This document shows, piece by piece, positions 43,831 to 57,116 of a stretch of DNA of 64,000 nt. The first letter of the stretch is position 1, and the number at the start of each line of letters is the position of its first letter. The DNA comes from Vicia villosa (Eukaryota; Streptophyta; Magnoliopsida; Fabales; Fabaceae). The stretch lies in NCBI RefSeq assembly GCF_029867415.1, contig NW_026705419.1, forward strand, positions 186,001 through 250,000, written 5' to 3'. Both the position numbers and the translations under genes were made by a program. The notes under the pieces were generated by a model. That model saw nothing but the letters and a program-made list of their open reading frames with translations, searched no databases and was not told where the DNA came from.

Positions 43831-45170
43831 TGAACTCTTTGTAGGACTTACTCGTCCCTATCACTTAACTAACCTTTTTCAAGGATCTCAAGTATTTAGG
43901 GCGCGCAATTCCAGGTGCTATCATCAAGAGCCAGATTCCTAACAAGGGGCAAGAGGATTTATTTTCCTCTAGCCAGATACCTTCAAACTCAAAGGTACAA
44001 TTCCTATCAAGGGCCAAGAGGATTTATTTTCCTTTAGCCATATGCCTTTAAACTCAAAAGTAACGTACCCTGAATCAGAGGCTATGACCCACTGGATATG
44101 GTGAGCTCGATTCTTATAGAAGGACGTCCAAAGATGAAAATTCAAAGTTCTTCAAACGAAGCTGCAACCAAAGTTTCCAAAGGACAAGCTTCTCATTTTC
44201 TTACTACTTCATTCTTACTATCCCTGAAGCTAGATACTTACAACTCTTCTATGACTTCATCGGAATCTTCTTCCTAGAAGTAATCTAAAGTTTCCTGCAG
44301 GTTCAGACATTAACACTCGGTTTGTTTTCCATTCTAGAGCACTCGGTCATTTGCTAGATGATTTTCAGCCATTCAGAAACAAGAATCAAGACCTAGTTGA
44401 TGCAAAGGTTATCACATTCATACCTACAATCCAAGTTTGAAGTCCTCCTTCGACTCAATGAATCTTCTGAAGCAATAAGTCCATACAGAGAAAATCTCCT
44501 CAACTTTGACAATCTCTACATCATCATGCATGTTCATGCGTAGTCTTTCTTATTTTGATTCAATACTGTTTATATGCAATACTTGTTTGTTTTTGAACTA
44601 TAATAATGATGCATTGAATATGTTTGTCTTGAAAAAATTCATTCGCTCTCGCTCTAACATGTTTTCTTTGCTTGTGATACCAAACTCTCGGTGAAAAGGC
44701 ATGATAACTCCGAAGGGAGAATGACGAACATATAATACCCATTACCTCAAATGGTATGCTTTCGAGTAAAACCCTGCTGATGATGTACAGGCATTGTTTC
44801 AAATCCCCAAACACTGGAGATATAAGGAAGTTAATCCCTCGATAACCCCTTTGAGCCTTGGAGTAGGAGTTTTCTTTTCTATACGAAAAAACCCTCATAT
44901 TTAACCCAGGGGCATGGTAGTGTTCAGTTAACGTGATTGAGTGTTTAAAATTCATCAGGAGCTTGCATCTAAGGATACAACAATGGAAAGTCGAAACCGC
45001 AATGGTTATCCCTCACATTAGGAGATCGAAATATGACGATACCACAATGGTTATCCCTCGTCAACCAAGAAATTAGGCAGTCACTATTGTTCCAACGAAT
45101 GGAAGACATCTCAGGATCATACGGCTTGTTCAAAAAAAGGAAAAATGAATCGAAAAAAAAGAAAAAAAAA
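43831..45170 (+). other. E 3' UTR, no gene seen
   Basis: About 1.3 kb. It contains two near-copies of the AAGAGGATTTATTTTCCT segment (near 43950 and 44015) and two CAATGGTTATCCCTC phrases near 45000-45060. Small frames are scattered and lack domains. Confidence 0.5.
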
Positions 45171-45182
45171 AAAGAAAGTTCG

Positions 45183-45273
45183 CTAAGTCAACAAACTTGA
45201 AAACAAGTGACTTAGGAAAAAGTTAGGGCATCCCGCTGGACTTCAAGCCTGAAATTCAAAAGAATTTGTCCAG
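45183..45273 (+). repeat. H1-like hairpins in E
   Basis: CTAAGTCA/TGACTTAG (45183-45190 with 45208-45215) has an inner CTTG-AAAA-CAAG stem. CTGGAC/GTCCAG (45236-45241 with 45268-45273) has a diverged loop. Each is followed by AGGAAAAAGTTAGGG or AGGCAAAATTTAGGG, the same context as in O1. The constant CCYGAAAGGG loop is lost, but pairing is kept. Confidence 0.68.
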
Positions 45274-46860
45274 GCAAAATTTAGGGAAACAAAAAATATC
45301 CTCAACAAAAGGGCAAAGTCGCGTGACTATAAATTCAAGATCGTGTGATCAGACACCAAGAATAAAAGGAAAGTGACTGCCATGTCCAAACACCTCATTG
45401 ATTCCTCAATCACCTCAAACTCCTCTTGAAGGATGAATGCTCGCATCGAATTAACTGATCTTAGGTTGGAGAACATCACGAAGGGGGTGGGCACCAATAA
45501 AATTTTGAGCCTAAAAATCCTTTTCTTTCTAAAAACCGTGAACCTGACCACGTTACAACCCTCAAAAGTCCTAATTGAAGTAGGGTTAATTCGAAAGCAT
45601 ACTGTAAACGAGAATACGGTAAACCGACTCCTAGGAGTTTTGCTAAAACGTTTGAGTTGGTATCACACCACCTTTCACAAAAATCGATGTTTTGACATCC
45701 TTTCAAAAATTCTTTTTTAAAAAAAAAAAACTTCAAGACAAACATGAACTTTGCATTAGAATTATATTTCTCATATTAAACATTCTTTGCATATGAACAA
45801 GTAATTGACACCAGGAAAGCTTCCATCATGGACTGCAGATGAAAAGTTTAATCCTCTCAAGGAACAAGTTGTCTTCAGAACTCCGTTGAGTTCGAACAAG
45901 AATATCTCCAATTCTGATCACCCTCTGAGGCACGAAAGCAGTCGGAATACTCTGTTGAGTAAGCATTCAGATATCCAGGGGCAATCTGGACACGATTCAT
46001 AGAATCTCTCAAAGGCGTTGAACAACCACAAATGCTAGCCCATCATTTGGGACATGTTGCATTGGTCACCAATCTCAGCAAGAGCTGTTTAGCTACCAGT
46101 ATCAGATGGTGTCAGTATCAGTCTCTCATTCGAAGTTCTAGTTCCAATCATCTCAAGCGTCAGGTATATCAGGCTACCAACCCTAGGGGCAGGTAGACTT
46201 CCACAAACGAAGGACCACGTATGGCACCTGAAGACATGGGGCAATGAAAAATTGAAATCTCCGAGAATCTTCCCCACAGAGTTGTTTTCACAAAATATCT
46301 TCACAGAATCCTCGAAAAGTTATCTTCAAATATTCTCTTCCCAACAGATACTTGGTTCCCCAACACAATTTACATATTCAATACTGTCGGTTCTCCGACA
46401 TAATCTTCTTCTCCAATAGGGTTTATTCAAACTCGATATCCCCATTAGAAGAAGACACTCAAAAGACTATTCTTTTCTTTTGTCCCCGGTCAGGATACAT
46501 CGAGATCAATCATTCAAATGACTCTCATCCCCAAGCAGAAGTCAAAAATCCCCAGCTGAGCATCCTCGAGCATGAAGCGACAGTTCCTACTAAAAAAAAG
46601 GAAGACATGTACTCTGTATTCTCCACAACAGACAGGGATTTATTTTCCCCGCCAGACGCTACTACAATCTACTATCATCATTAATAACATTTTGCATTCA
46701 TACATCATACGCCTCATGGCACACACATAACATACATACGCCTCATGGCATATGCATAACACTCTCATTTATTTAAAAAAATAAACATTACAATACATGC
46801 ATCACGACATTGCATAAAACTAATGTTGCTTTTTCAGTCTATTCCTACAAATCAAATGAA
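45274..46860 (+). other. E 3' UTR, no gene seen
   Basis: About 1.6 kb of noncoding sequence with short overlapping frames only. It includes ATACGCCTCATGGCA repeated near 46708 and 46738. Confidence 0.5.
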
Positions 46861-47640
46861 CATTATCTTCTAGATATAGTGCAGAGATAATCAAGACAAC
46901 GATTTAATTCTGACACTCATTCAAGACAGAGATTTAGTTCTGACACTTAATTTTAGATATCTTCCGAAGATAGTTCAGAGATAATCAAGACCATGATTTA
47001 GTTATAATACTTAGTTCCGGGTATTTTCCAGAGATAGTTCAGAGATAATCAAGACAGAGATTTAGTTCTGATGCTTAGTTCCGGATATTCTCCAGAGATA
47101 GTTCAGAGATAATCAAGACAATGATTTAATTCTGATACTTAGTTCCGGGTATTTTCCAGAGATAGTTCAGAGATAATCAAGACAATGATTTAATTCTGAT
47201 ACTTAGTTCCGGGTATTTTCCAGAGATAGTTCAGAGATAATCAAGACAGAGATTTAGTTCTGATGCTTAGTTCTGGATATTCTCCAGAGATAGTTCAGAG
47301 ATAATCAAGACAATGATGTAATTCTGATACTTAGTTCCGGGTATTTTCCAGAGATAGTTCAGAGATAATCAAGACAGAGATTTAGTTCTGATGCTTAGTT
47401 CTGGATATTCTCCAGAGATAGTTCAGAGATAATCAAGACAATGATTTAATTCTAATACTTAGTTCCGGGTATTTTCCAGAGATAGTTCAGAGATAATCAA
47501 GACAGAGATTTAGTTCGGATGCTTAGTTCTGGATATTCTCTAGAGATAGTTCAGAGATAATCAAGACAAAGATTTAGTTCTGATACTTAGTTCCGGATAT
47601 TCTCCAGAGATAGCTCAGAGATAATCATCTTCTTAAGATC
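46861..47640 (+). repeat. 64-bp tandem repeat in E, about 12 copies
   Basis: The unit is TAGTTCCGGGTATTTTCCAG, AGATAGTTCAGAGATAATCA, then AGACAATGATTTAATTCTGATACT. Exact 64-bp spacing is seen between 47017 and 47081. Two alternating variants (GGGTATTTTC with AATGATTTAA, and GGATATTCTC with AGAGATTTAG) suggest duplication as 128-bp dimers. Confidence 0.9.
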
Positions 47641-48660
47641 TAATTTAGTTACTACGAACGGTGCTAACACGATCAACATTCAAAGATCTAATTCTATCAT
47701 CACGAACGGTGTAGACACGATCATCCCTCCAAGGTCCAATTCAGTTACTACGAACGGTGCTGACACAACCAACATTCAAAAGATCTAATTCTATCACCAC
47801 GAACAGTGTAGACACGATCCTCCTTCAAAGGTCTAATTCAGTTACTACGAACGGTGCTGACACGATCAACCTCCAACAAACACTTCTCAATACATATGAG
47901 CTCAGATACATCCTAACGTACGGCTCATTCTAGTACTTCTCAATACAAAGGATCCAGTCTAACGTACGACTCATCCTAGGATACAACCTGACGTATTGTG
48001 TATTCTGACAACTATCAACACAGGGAACCTGGTCTAACGTACGACCTATCCTACAACCTCACATATGGCTTTTCCAGACATTTATCAATGCAATCAGACC
48101 CAGTCTAACGTATGACTCGTCCTAAAGTTCAACCTAACGCACGACTTTCCAGACATTTATTGGATCCGGTCTAACGTACGACCCATCCTTCAGCCTAACA
48201 TACAGCTCTCCAAACATCTATCGATGCAATTGGATCCGGTCTAACGTACGACCCATCCTTCAGCTTAATATCCGGCTTATCCAGACATCTATCGATGTAA
48301 TTGGACCCAATCCAGCGTATGACTCGTCCTAAAGTACAGCCTAACGTACAGTTTACTTTGACATTCATCAATATAGTGGATTCAGTCTAACGTACGACTC
48401 ATCCTAAGTATATCCTTTCATATACAGTCTAACGTATGACTACACTCTGACTTTCATACCATCAAAAGACCAGTGGCATCTTTAAGCCCACCTTAGACAG
48501 CATCCTCTCAATCCAACTAATGGCATCTCTAAAGCCCATTCAAACCATCAATAGCACTAGTCCCAGCATCAGCAAGGGCAAATTTCTGGGTATTCTAGTG
48601 TTCAATCCTCTTCCACCTTCAGATTACGATAGGCAAACAAGCCAATCTACATCCTCAGGT
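47641..48660 (+). repeat. Two degenerate repeat blocks in E
   Basis: At 47641-47880, units contain CTACGAACGGTGCTGACACGATCAAC. At 47885-48450, units are built on GTCTAACGTACGACTCATCC with alternating CCTAACGTACGGCT, about eight copies of uneven length. No coding content. Confidence 0.75.
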
Positions 48661-48684
48661 TTAAGAAGATTGAACAGGGGCAGC
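48661..48684 (+). promoter_or_regulatory. Polypurine tract of E
   Basis: TTAAGAAGATTGAACAGGGGCAGC lies immediately before TGTCATACCCC. It is nearly the same as in O1. Confidence 0.82.
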
Positions 48685-49132
48685 TGTCATACCCCAAAAT
48701 TTGCCCACACTTTTCAAAAATTCAAAAATATTTTCAAAATTGGATTTTTATAAAATTTTGGGTTCATTTACATTGACATCCTGAATTTAATGAATATTTG
48801 ATTTAAAGTCTATTTTAAAATATAATAGTTTACTCTTAAATTATTTATATTTTAATAAATAGCAAAATGCTGACCGATGCTTCATACACTTTCAATTGAC
48901 TTTTTATTTCAAATAAATAATATAGCACAATTGGTAAGGAATTAAGGTTGCAAGTACAGGGTCCCGAGTTCGAATCTCACTTCTAACATTTTTTCCCTTT
49001 TTGGTAGAGTGTCTATAGATACTCTGGGTGAAGGAATGTCAATCTTGGTAAAGCAGAGACATTTTGGTTTCGAGAATTGCCGAGGTAGTCAGTCTAGTGT
49101 CGGATGCGTAGATGAACAAGACATTAGATGAT
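48685..49132 (+). mobile_element. First 448 bp of the 3' LTR of E
   Basis: It starts TGTCATACCCCAAAATTTGCCC. It is interrupted after ...TTAGATGAT by LTR F, whose terminus begins TGTCACTACCGCG. Confidence 0.75.
48923..48994 (+). ncRNA. tRNA-like Pol III module in LTR E
   Basis: The A box TAGCACAATTGG (48923-48934) fits consensus. The B box is GAGTTCGAATCTC (48966-48978). A T6 run lies at 48989-48994. It sits about 240 bp into the LTR, a different place from the G and D modules, so it was probably acquired separately or belongs to another LTR type. Confidence 0.57.
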
Positions 49133-50653
49133 TGTCACTACCGCGAAAAATGGATCAGAGTCGCCACTAATATATTCATCCCATCGAGGGAAAGGAATAA
49201 CAGGAAACCTAACTCGAACAAGAACAAGGTCTTACGACTAGAGAACAGGGCACGGGAGTCGGTTACGCAAGGGGAAGGTGTTAGCACCCCTCACGCCCAT
49301 CGTACTCGATGGTATCCACCTATGTTTGTTTCTATCTAAAGGGTGTATATCTATGTCTAAACCTAAATGCAAATGGATGCAAAAGAAATACGGGGAAAAG
49401 AAAGAATTATTTACAAGTGTGCTCGCTTAGGCCCCGCGACCCAATGCCTACGTATCCCTTACAAGGAATCAGAGCTACCGTAGTTCGGCTCCATAGTTTC
49501 CATTTGTTTTGTGTTTTTTAGTTGAACAGAGGTTAAGGTCACAATCCACGATGCTCGACCTTTGGAGACTTATACGCCTAACTTTGGAAAGGACTTAACT
49601 TGTTCTTAAGAGAAGAGAAATTGGGTTTGTGTTTTTTATGTAACTACATGATGAACAAAACCCAATACAAGGTTTCGCACCACTTCATCACTTTGTTTTA
49701 ATTCGAGCCTTTATTAGGTGTTTTGAATGTTTTTGGTTGGGTATTTTTTAAGGGGAATTTACTTTGCGATTTGAATCACATAAAAATGTATAATGGTAGA
49801 GAAACAGATTAGGGAATGAATCCCACTCATTTCTCTCCCATTAGGTAGTGATTGAGAAACAGATTAGGGAATAAATCCCACTCATTTCTCTCCCACCAAG
49901 TGACTGAGAAACAGATTAGGGAATAAATCCCACTCATTTCTCCCCCACTTTTAGTAAGGTGTGATTCGCATCTTTATTTATTAATGTTTTAATGTTGAAA
50001 AGAAAAAAGAAATGAAAAAGGGGAGACTAACCTATTTTCTAGCCTAATTGTTATTCTAATTCCTATTTAAGGACTAACCTAACACCTAAAGGGAATTAAC
50101 TAAGAAGAAAGTTGTTTAAGTTGACTAAAGTCAACTTTAACAACTAGGCGTATTTTAGACATTTCTCAAAATATGAAAATATTCACAAAAAGAAAGGATT
50201 AGAATCTAAACCAAAAATGAAAATATTTACAAGCAATCTTGTATTTTTATTCTAGCTAAAACTATTTTTAATGAATTAAAACCAAAAAGCTATGCATTTA
50301 TATTATTTATCAACCAATCAAAAACAAGGAAATTCAACAATTAATATCAAAAAAGGGAGATACAAAATTCCTAAAATTCTAATTGGTTAAGAAAAACAAT
50401 TTTTATTATTTTTTGTTTAAGCAAAATTCACATATCAAGCAAAGGGATATAAAAGAAAACTATTTTTTATTATTTACAAAAATATGTCAATGGAAGGGGG
50501 TGGATTAGCAAACAAAATATGAACTGGATTTATGTTATGCGGCGCAATGGGCTTGAAGTCAGGGGTGTGAAAAGAAAAGCGCCCTAAGGCCCAACACAGA
50601 AACGAGCCCAGGCTTATTACACTACAAATTCCATTGCTATTTCTTTTTATTAT
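49133..50653 (-). mobile_element. Tat/Ogre-like LTR F, 3'-terminal part
   Basis: In + orientation it starts TGTCACTACCGCGAAAAA, then CAGAGTCGCCACTAAT and CGTACTCGATGGTATCCACC. This closely parallels LTR C (50654 onward) in the same orientation, so it is another LTR of that type. It is interrupted at 50653 by C; the rest lies beyond C and outside the window. AACAGATTAGGGA(A)TAAATCCCACTCATTTCTC is repeated three times near 49800-49950. No gene seen. Confidence 0.72.
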
Positions 50654-53600
50654 TGTCGCACGCTCGCGAAAAAATGAACAGAGTCGCCACCAATATATTT
50701 ATCCCATAAGGGAAAGGGATATCAGAAAACCTAACAAAGGGAAGGAACAGGGTCTTGCAACCAGAGAATCTAGGTGCGGGAGTCGGTTACGCGAGGGGAA
50801 GGTGCTAGTACCCCACGCGCCCATCGTACTCGATGGTATCCACCTATGTTTGTTTCTATCTAAAGGGTGTATAACTATGTCTATGTCTAAACGCAAAATG
50901 AATGCAAAATGTAGGGAAAATAAAGAATTGTACTCGCACGGGCCCTACCCCGCTGCCTACGTATCCTTTTCAGGAATCAGAGTTACCGTAGCTCGGCTTA
51001 CGATTTTCTGTTTGTTTTTGTGTTTTTTAATTGGGCGGCGTTAACGCTCGCGCTCTTGCATAAGGGGACAGCCTAGGATGCAATGGAGCGGAGATAACAA
51101 TGCCCTTAGAAAGAAGAAAAAGAGAGATTGGTTTGTGTCTTTTAGGGTAATTCCATGATGACGAGAACCCACTACAAGGTCTCGCATCACTTCCTTACTT
51201 TGTGTTAAATCTGACCATTTATTAGTGTTTTAAGTGTTTTTGGTTGGTGTTTTTTATGGGGATTTATTTGGGACTTAGATCATACCAAAAAGAGTTTTGT
51301 TTTGCATATTTAGAGAATGCACATCGAGGCCTACGCCACAATCGTTTCTCTAAATAGCGGTTAAGAAATACATCGAGGCTTCACACCTCAATCATTTCTT
51401 CTCCGCTAAGTAAAGGAAATACAAAAAGGAGTTCTTTTGTGAGTACTTAGAGAATGCACACCGAGGCCTACACCACAATCGTTTCTCTAAGCAACGGTTA
51501 AGAAATACATCGAGGCTTCACACCTCAATCATTTCTTCTCCGCTAAGTAGGAAAGAACATACATCGGGGCCTACACCCCAATCATTTCCTTCCTACTATG
51601 AAATATAGTAACGGTATGATCTTCATCGATATTTATTAAGTATTTTAAAAGTTGAAAAGAAAAAGGGGATGACGAGGGAACTATTCCTAAATTCTAGTCT
51701 AAGTTGTCTATACAAGGGAATTAAAATGATAAAACTATGCAATTTATTAATAGGAACTATACATGGAATAAGCAAAGGAAAATCAATGTGCGACAAATAA
51801 AATTGAGAACTATAGCAAACAAAATGGCATTCACAAACATACATATATCAATTAATTATATACAAAAAATCGAGACTAAAATGAATTCCTAAGTCTATTA
51901 ACAAGTTATTTACAAGGAAGTGTTAAAACAAAGAAATTTCAAACATATTGTGAAGAAAAACATTTATTAAAAGGACTAAAAACAATTAGAAAAATAACAA
52001 AAATCGTGACAATTATTTACACACCCTAAAATATCTAAAACAAATTTTTATTGGTTTTTTATTTGAGTGGAAACTGATTTATCAAACAAAAACTAGAAGA
52101 AAAACAAATTTACACAAAAAATGTAAAATGCTACTGGCAGGGGTGTATTAGCAATTTCAATATGCACTAAAATTATGTACAAGCGAAAATTGGGCCTGTT
52201 CAGGGGGGTGTGGAAAATAGTTGGCGCCAAGGCCTGGTCTATTGAGGTACGTATGTATCAGCAAAATAGGGGTATATTCCCAAAAAAGTCCCAGGCCCAT
52301 GCGATCCTACGGCCCAATGCTTCACAAACCACTTGTTCCACATTCATTATTATTCTCAGCATGTTATTTTTATAGCATATGGTTTTATTATTGGCATTCA
52401 ATTAGTATAGACGTTGTATCAATAGGTCATGGCTTTCTTAAGTGAGATAAGACAAAAACATTGCTGGACCAGTCATGCGCCTACACCTCATCATTCAATC
52501 ATTGACTAAAAGACAAAACGCAGTAAAATGGGAACAACAGCCAACACATACGTGCCACGCATGCATAACGGAAGAGAGAGAGGAAACTATGCATAGACGC
52601 CGGAGAACCACCTCCGGTCGTCTTCTCCGGCCAACTCACGGCGAAGAGCCAACCAAAATTTCCAGAAACGCCGAGAGATGACACCTCTCTCCTCGGAATT
52701 CCACACTGATTACAGATCCGGTGTTAGATTCTATTAATCTTTGCTCTATTATTCAAACCGAACACTTCTTTCAAGCCCTAACATGAACAAAACTTCATTA
52801 AAACCGAACTTAAACGCGTGAACGAGGTTCAAATCACTCATAGCACTCAAAAGGTGATCTAATCATTCTGACAACAATTATTCAGAGCGAACCGGATCCA
52901 ATCATCAAGAACAACGAAAAACTATACCAGAACGTATCATAAACACTACATGACCTATCATGTGTAGCTAGCATGCTGAGAAGTTTGCAGGACTTACCTG
53001 AACAAGTTCTTGATTCCAAATTTGAGAGCACTCCGCTTCTTGAGATATTGAAGATGATGACGCCGCAGTAGCTCCGGAATGCCGAGAAGTAGATTCAGAG
53101 GTGATGCATGATGAGAGAGGCAGAGAATCTTGCTCGTAGCTGCACTATTGAAGATGGATATAGAGCTCTGATTTGAGAAGGTGATGATGATGATTTTGAC
53201 CGAAGAAGGTGGTTGTGGTGGTGATGTTCAAGGTGAGTGGAGGGAGAAGGTTGTTATGGCAGTTAGGAAACGGTTAGGGTGGTTGAGAGATGAAGAGAGA
53301 GATGCGTGTAGAAGAGTTTGTTGAAGATGAGGGGAGAGAGAGAGTGAGAAAGAAAAATGAAGTGCTTTTGTAAAACTGAGAAAAGTGAAGCGTGGACCCT
53401 TGCTATGAAGAGATTTTGGTATTTATATGGTGAGTGAGGTTGCATGGCATAATGTGTGGGTGCATGTAGTGTAGTATTCCCTTGGAGCTTAGTGAACAAG
53501 TTTGGATTTGTGGTAGGTTACAACATGCCTTTCACGTGCATGGCTGAGTATGGGAATGAAGCTTGGGTGAATAGTGTAAAGAGAGTGTGAGAGTTTTCCT

Positions 53601-55105
53601 TTGGTTTCATGATGAAATGCATGGCTTTGAAACTTTACAACTCAATAATCCCATGACCATTTTACGTGAAATTGAGGCCAAGTGAAAGATGGGATATGGT
53701 AGAACATACTTCATGTTGGAGTTAGCTTGAGATGTTGTTCAGAAACTCTCCAAAATTGCCTTGGAACATGATGATGCATAACTTATGTGAATGCCTGTAT
53801 GCATGACCTAAGGCCTGGCTTGATCCTTGTCCAAATGAACTTTTGTAAGAGCACGACTTTAGAGCTTTGTATCTTGCTGATCATGCTACCAAAATTAATT
53901 GCCATTAGCTTGTTGGATAGAGGGCATGGCAAGGATGAATTTGGCACTGACGTTGGTCTCAATGGAAATTCGTAGAATCCTAAAATTAGTTTCAAATTTG
54001 GCGCGCCAAGTGTTTGACGAAATGCTGCGCGCGTGACTTGGATTTCTGTCTGGCCAGAAGCATGATCTTGGCATTGCGAGAAGGCCACTTTGGAGGCTCA
54101 TAACCGATTCATTACCCACTCAATGGACTTGGTTCTTGTTTCAATGGATAGAGGAAGTGGCAAAGAATATACTTGTACCAAGTTTGCTTTTATAGGGGCC
54201 CTGAATTGGCATATAATTAGCTTCAAATTTGGCACGCCACGTGCTCGATGAAATGCGTCACGTATGACAAGGAATATGCCCAGCTTCATGACTTGATTCA
54301 GATGAAAATCTTCCACTTCCAACCTTAATAACTCTTGATCCAGGCTTCAAATGGAAAAATGTTCAACTACAAAGTTGCTCTCCTCCATGAGAGGAACAAC
54401 TTTGATGTGGGAAATTTCTCCAAATAATGTCATTTGCCACGTGTAAACTGATGGTGAAGTGGACTGTTCATCAAACTTTTAAGAGCCAAAAAATTTTCTA
54501 AGTATGAAACTTTCCACATTGATTTTTTCTATTTTTGGCAACTTTTGTCAAACTCTCGATTTTATTCATTTCTCGACTTTTCTTGACCGATTTTCCACCA
54601 AAAGTCAATATTCGACTAATTCTTCCGATTTCGACCCAAAAGTCAACTGTTCTGATTTTTCTCCGATTTCAATGAAATTCCCGATTAATCCACTTCTAGC
54701 CAATGGAAATCATCTGAACGCCTCCACACGGTCATCTTACCATCTCCTTGCATAAAATCAACTATTGATCAGCGTATTTGACCAAAAAGTCAACTGCGTT
54801 GACTTTGGTCAAGAAACCCTAATTCAGGATAATCCGATGAACATCGAGCTCGTACTTTTCAACCAATGCCTTGAGTTGAGAATGAGAAAACCCTAATCCA
54901 TGAGGACTTCAATGAACATAGAGCCGCATGATTACACCTCAGATCCACACATTTGGTAGGAAATCCTCTGCCATAAAAGCTATCCCTTGCTAGTCTCTGA
55001 TTAATACCAATGATATGAATGCATGAGTTGGATTATGATCTAATGATGTATGTATGTGAATTATAAGCCAGATAAATAAGGGTAGGACAAATTTGGGGTA
55101 TGACA
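50654..55105 (-). mobile_element. 3' LTR of C (4452 bp)
   Basis: On the minus strand it begins TGTCATACCCCAAATTTGTCC and ends GCGAGCGTGCGACA. The TATA candidate is CCATATAAATACC on the minus strand near 53408-53420. Near the 3' end, CGAGGCCTACACCACAATCG and CGAGGCTTCACACCTCAATC blocks are repeated (51310-51590). Small frames inside lack domains. Confidence 0.8.
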
Positions 55106-55130
55106 GCTGCCCCTATTTAATCGTCTTAAA
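55106..55130 (-). promoter_or_regulatory. Polypurine tract of C
   Basis: On the minus strand AAGACGATTAAATAGGGGCAGC precedes TGTCATACCCC. Confidence 0.78.
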
Positions 55131-55419
55131 CCTGAAGGTGAGATTGGCGCTAGCCTTTCGAACATTCGAGGTAGAAGGAGATTAAATATCCAAGACTTGA
55201 AATTTGTCCTTAAATGATGGTGTAAGTGTTATTCTTATTTTTTTTTGTTCTTGTTTTGATATCTGCTGGGGAAAGAGAATTTTTGTTTTTTCCGGTGGTA
55301 GAATTTACGGTGAGTAATGGATTTGAATGGGGATAGCTTGTAACGTAACCAAGGTGCGATTACAAGGTTCTCAATAGAAATGATTGTTGTATGAAACTAT
55401 GATTGGAAGGGAATAGATC

Positions 55420-55990
55420 TCGTGCGATCTACGACTCAACATCGACTCGACAACAGGAGAGGAAAGAAAAGATCTCGTACGATCTTCAGGGCAGAAGGGG
55501 GAAGATCTCGTGCGATCTATGACTCAACATCGACTCGACAACAGGAGAGGTAGGGAAAAGATCTCGTGCGACCTTATGACCTATCATTGGGAGAAGACCT
55601 CGTGCGACCTTCGAAAACAGGAAGATATGGATCTCGTACGATCTACGACTCGACATCGGGAGAAGACCTCGTGCGACCTTCAAAACAGGGGGAAGAGTAG
55701 ATCTCGTGCGACCTATAGGACCAAAGGAGATAGATCTCGTGCAACCTACGATTCAACATCAAGAGAAGATCTCGTACGACCTTTAGGACGAAAAGGGGAT
55801 TGATCTCGTGCGACCTACGACTCAACATCAAGAGAAGATCTCGTACGACCTTCAGGACGAAAAGGGGATAGATCTCGTGCGACCTACGACTCAACATCAA
55901 GAGAAGATCTCGTACGACCTTCAGGACGAAAAGGGGATAGATCTCGTGCGACCTACGACTCAACATCGCCTCGACATCAGAAGGAGGGAA
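55420..55990 (-). repeat. Tandem repeat in C 3' UTR, about 69-bp units with 34-bp halves
   Basis: In + orientation, GATCTCGTGCGACCTACGAC, TCAACATCAAGAGAAGATCTC, then GTACGACCTTCAGGACGAAAAGGGGATA (shown in pieces). The right half (55730-55970) is nearly identical from copy to copy; the left half is more diverged. Confidence 0.85.
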
Positions 55991-57116
55991 ACAGAAAGAC
56001 TTCGTGTCAGACGTTTGTCAGGAATTGAGGACACCTCGTATCGGCACCACAGCTTAAGAGTGTTTGTAGTATGATAGCAGATATCAGGCAAAGTTTGTAC
56101 AAGTAACAACTTTGAGAGGATGGGTCATTGTTCTGATTCAACATTGGCTCTTATTATCTGGCTTATGTTCCGTATGCATGTTTGAGTTTTTATGGCGTAA
56201 TGATCCACTGTAATGGATATGCTACGCTTTCGAGGATGCAATGCTATATGCAATGGATTCTATATGCAGAGAGTGCCAAATAAAGGCCCTTGGTGGGACA
56301 GAAGAGTAGGATCATTGGGGTCCGTTGCTTGTGATCTTGAGACACCATTGTGGGTGGGCGTTGGAAACCTCATAGTGCCAAAGATGATTGGCAACTGTGT
56401 GGAGGATTAGAACATAACTCTGTTGGGGAGGAAGTGACTTTGCTCGACTTTCCTTACATCCTATACTGCTTGGGGAAACGTGAGTTCTGATGGACACTTC
56501 CTTGTCTGCCGTATAGGGGAGAGACATGGATTTCTTCAGGTGTCCTGTGCTTACCAGTACTGATGAATTATACGCTTGAACTTTCACGCGGGATGATGAC
56601 GACCTTTGTGGCATGTCATAAGCCAAGATGACGACTAGAACCTGCAACCTGCACAGAAAACAACGTTTGGATGCAAATAATGCCCCTTAGAACACTTTTA
56701 TGTTTAGGTAACATCATGTTTCGTTTTGATTTTGTGATTATTATTCCCCATGCTTTCAATGCAATGTTTAATAGCGAATTAAATCACACCTCGCATGTGA
56801 AAAAAAATGAAAAGCAGGAAAGAACACTTCTTATCAAAAGATCATTTTATTGATGGAATGCCTATGAATAGGCTTCTGTACAAGGAAGCAACTCCTAAAT
56901 GAGGTAGTTGCGAAAGGAAAATAAAATGCAAAAAGCAAAATGGCAAAGAGAAATGCTCGAATTTCCATTAAAACTGACATTGCTACAATTCCCATATCCT
57001 CGATCCTCTCAATGCTTTGCTTCAGAAGGGTAATGGTTGGATTGATCTGTCCGTTCTCCCAAGGGCGTATAGGGGTCTTTGTGAAAGATATTCAGACTGC
57101 AGCCTCTCGCTTTTGA
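55991..57116 (-). other. C 3' UTR between tandem repeat and hairpins
   Basis: About 1.1 kb. No domain-bearing frame on either strand; GCCTATGAATAGGC near 56861 is a short palindrome. Confidence 0.5.

Larger units (their letters stand above)
43489..49132 (+). mobile_element. Tat/Ogre-like fragment E: 3' UTR plus start of 3' LTR
   Basis: No pol coding remains. An A-rich run followed by paired hairpins (45183-45273), GGGATTTATTTTCCCC, several tandem repeat blocks, the polypurine tract AAGAAGATTGAACAGGGGCAGC and the LTR start TGTCATACCCCAAAATTTGCCC mark it as the 3' end of an Ogre-like element on the + strand. The left end is cut at the S2 LTR. The LTR is cut at 49133 by LTR F. Confidence 0.75.

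Noticed and set aside
46861..47640. Regularly spaced repeats as a CRISPR array
   Set aside because: The 64-bp units are contiguous with no unique spacers, in a plant retrotransposon 3' UTR.
53783..54322. Overlapping minus-strand frames of 74-101 codons in LTR C
   Set aside because: They share imperfect repeated phrases (TTCAAATTTGGC.CGCCA) and lack any domain; chance frames in U3.
55420..55990. Short palindromes AGATC-TCGTGC-GATCT in the C tandem repeat as a fourth covarying hairpin family
   Set aside because: Other copies read AGACC...GACCT, where both arms change T to C and pairing is lost. This is repeat drift, not compensation, and serves as a contrast to the H1-H3 families.
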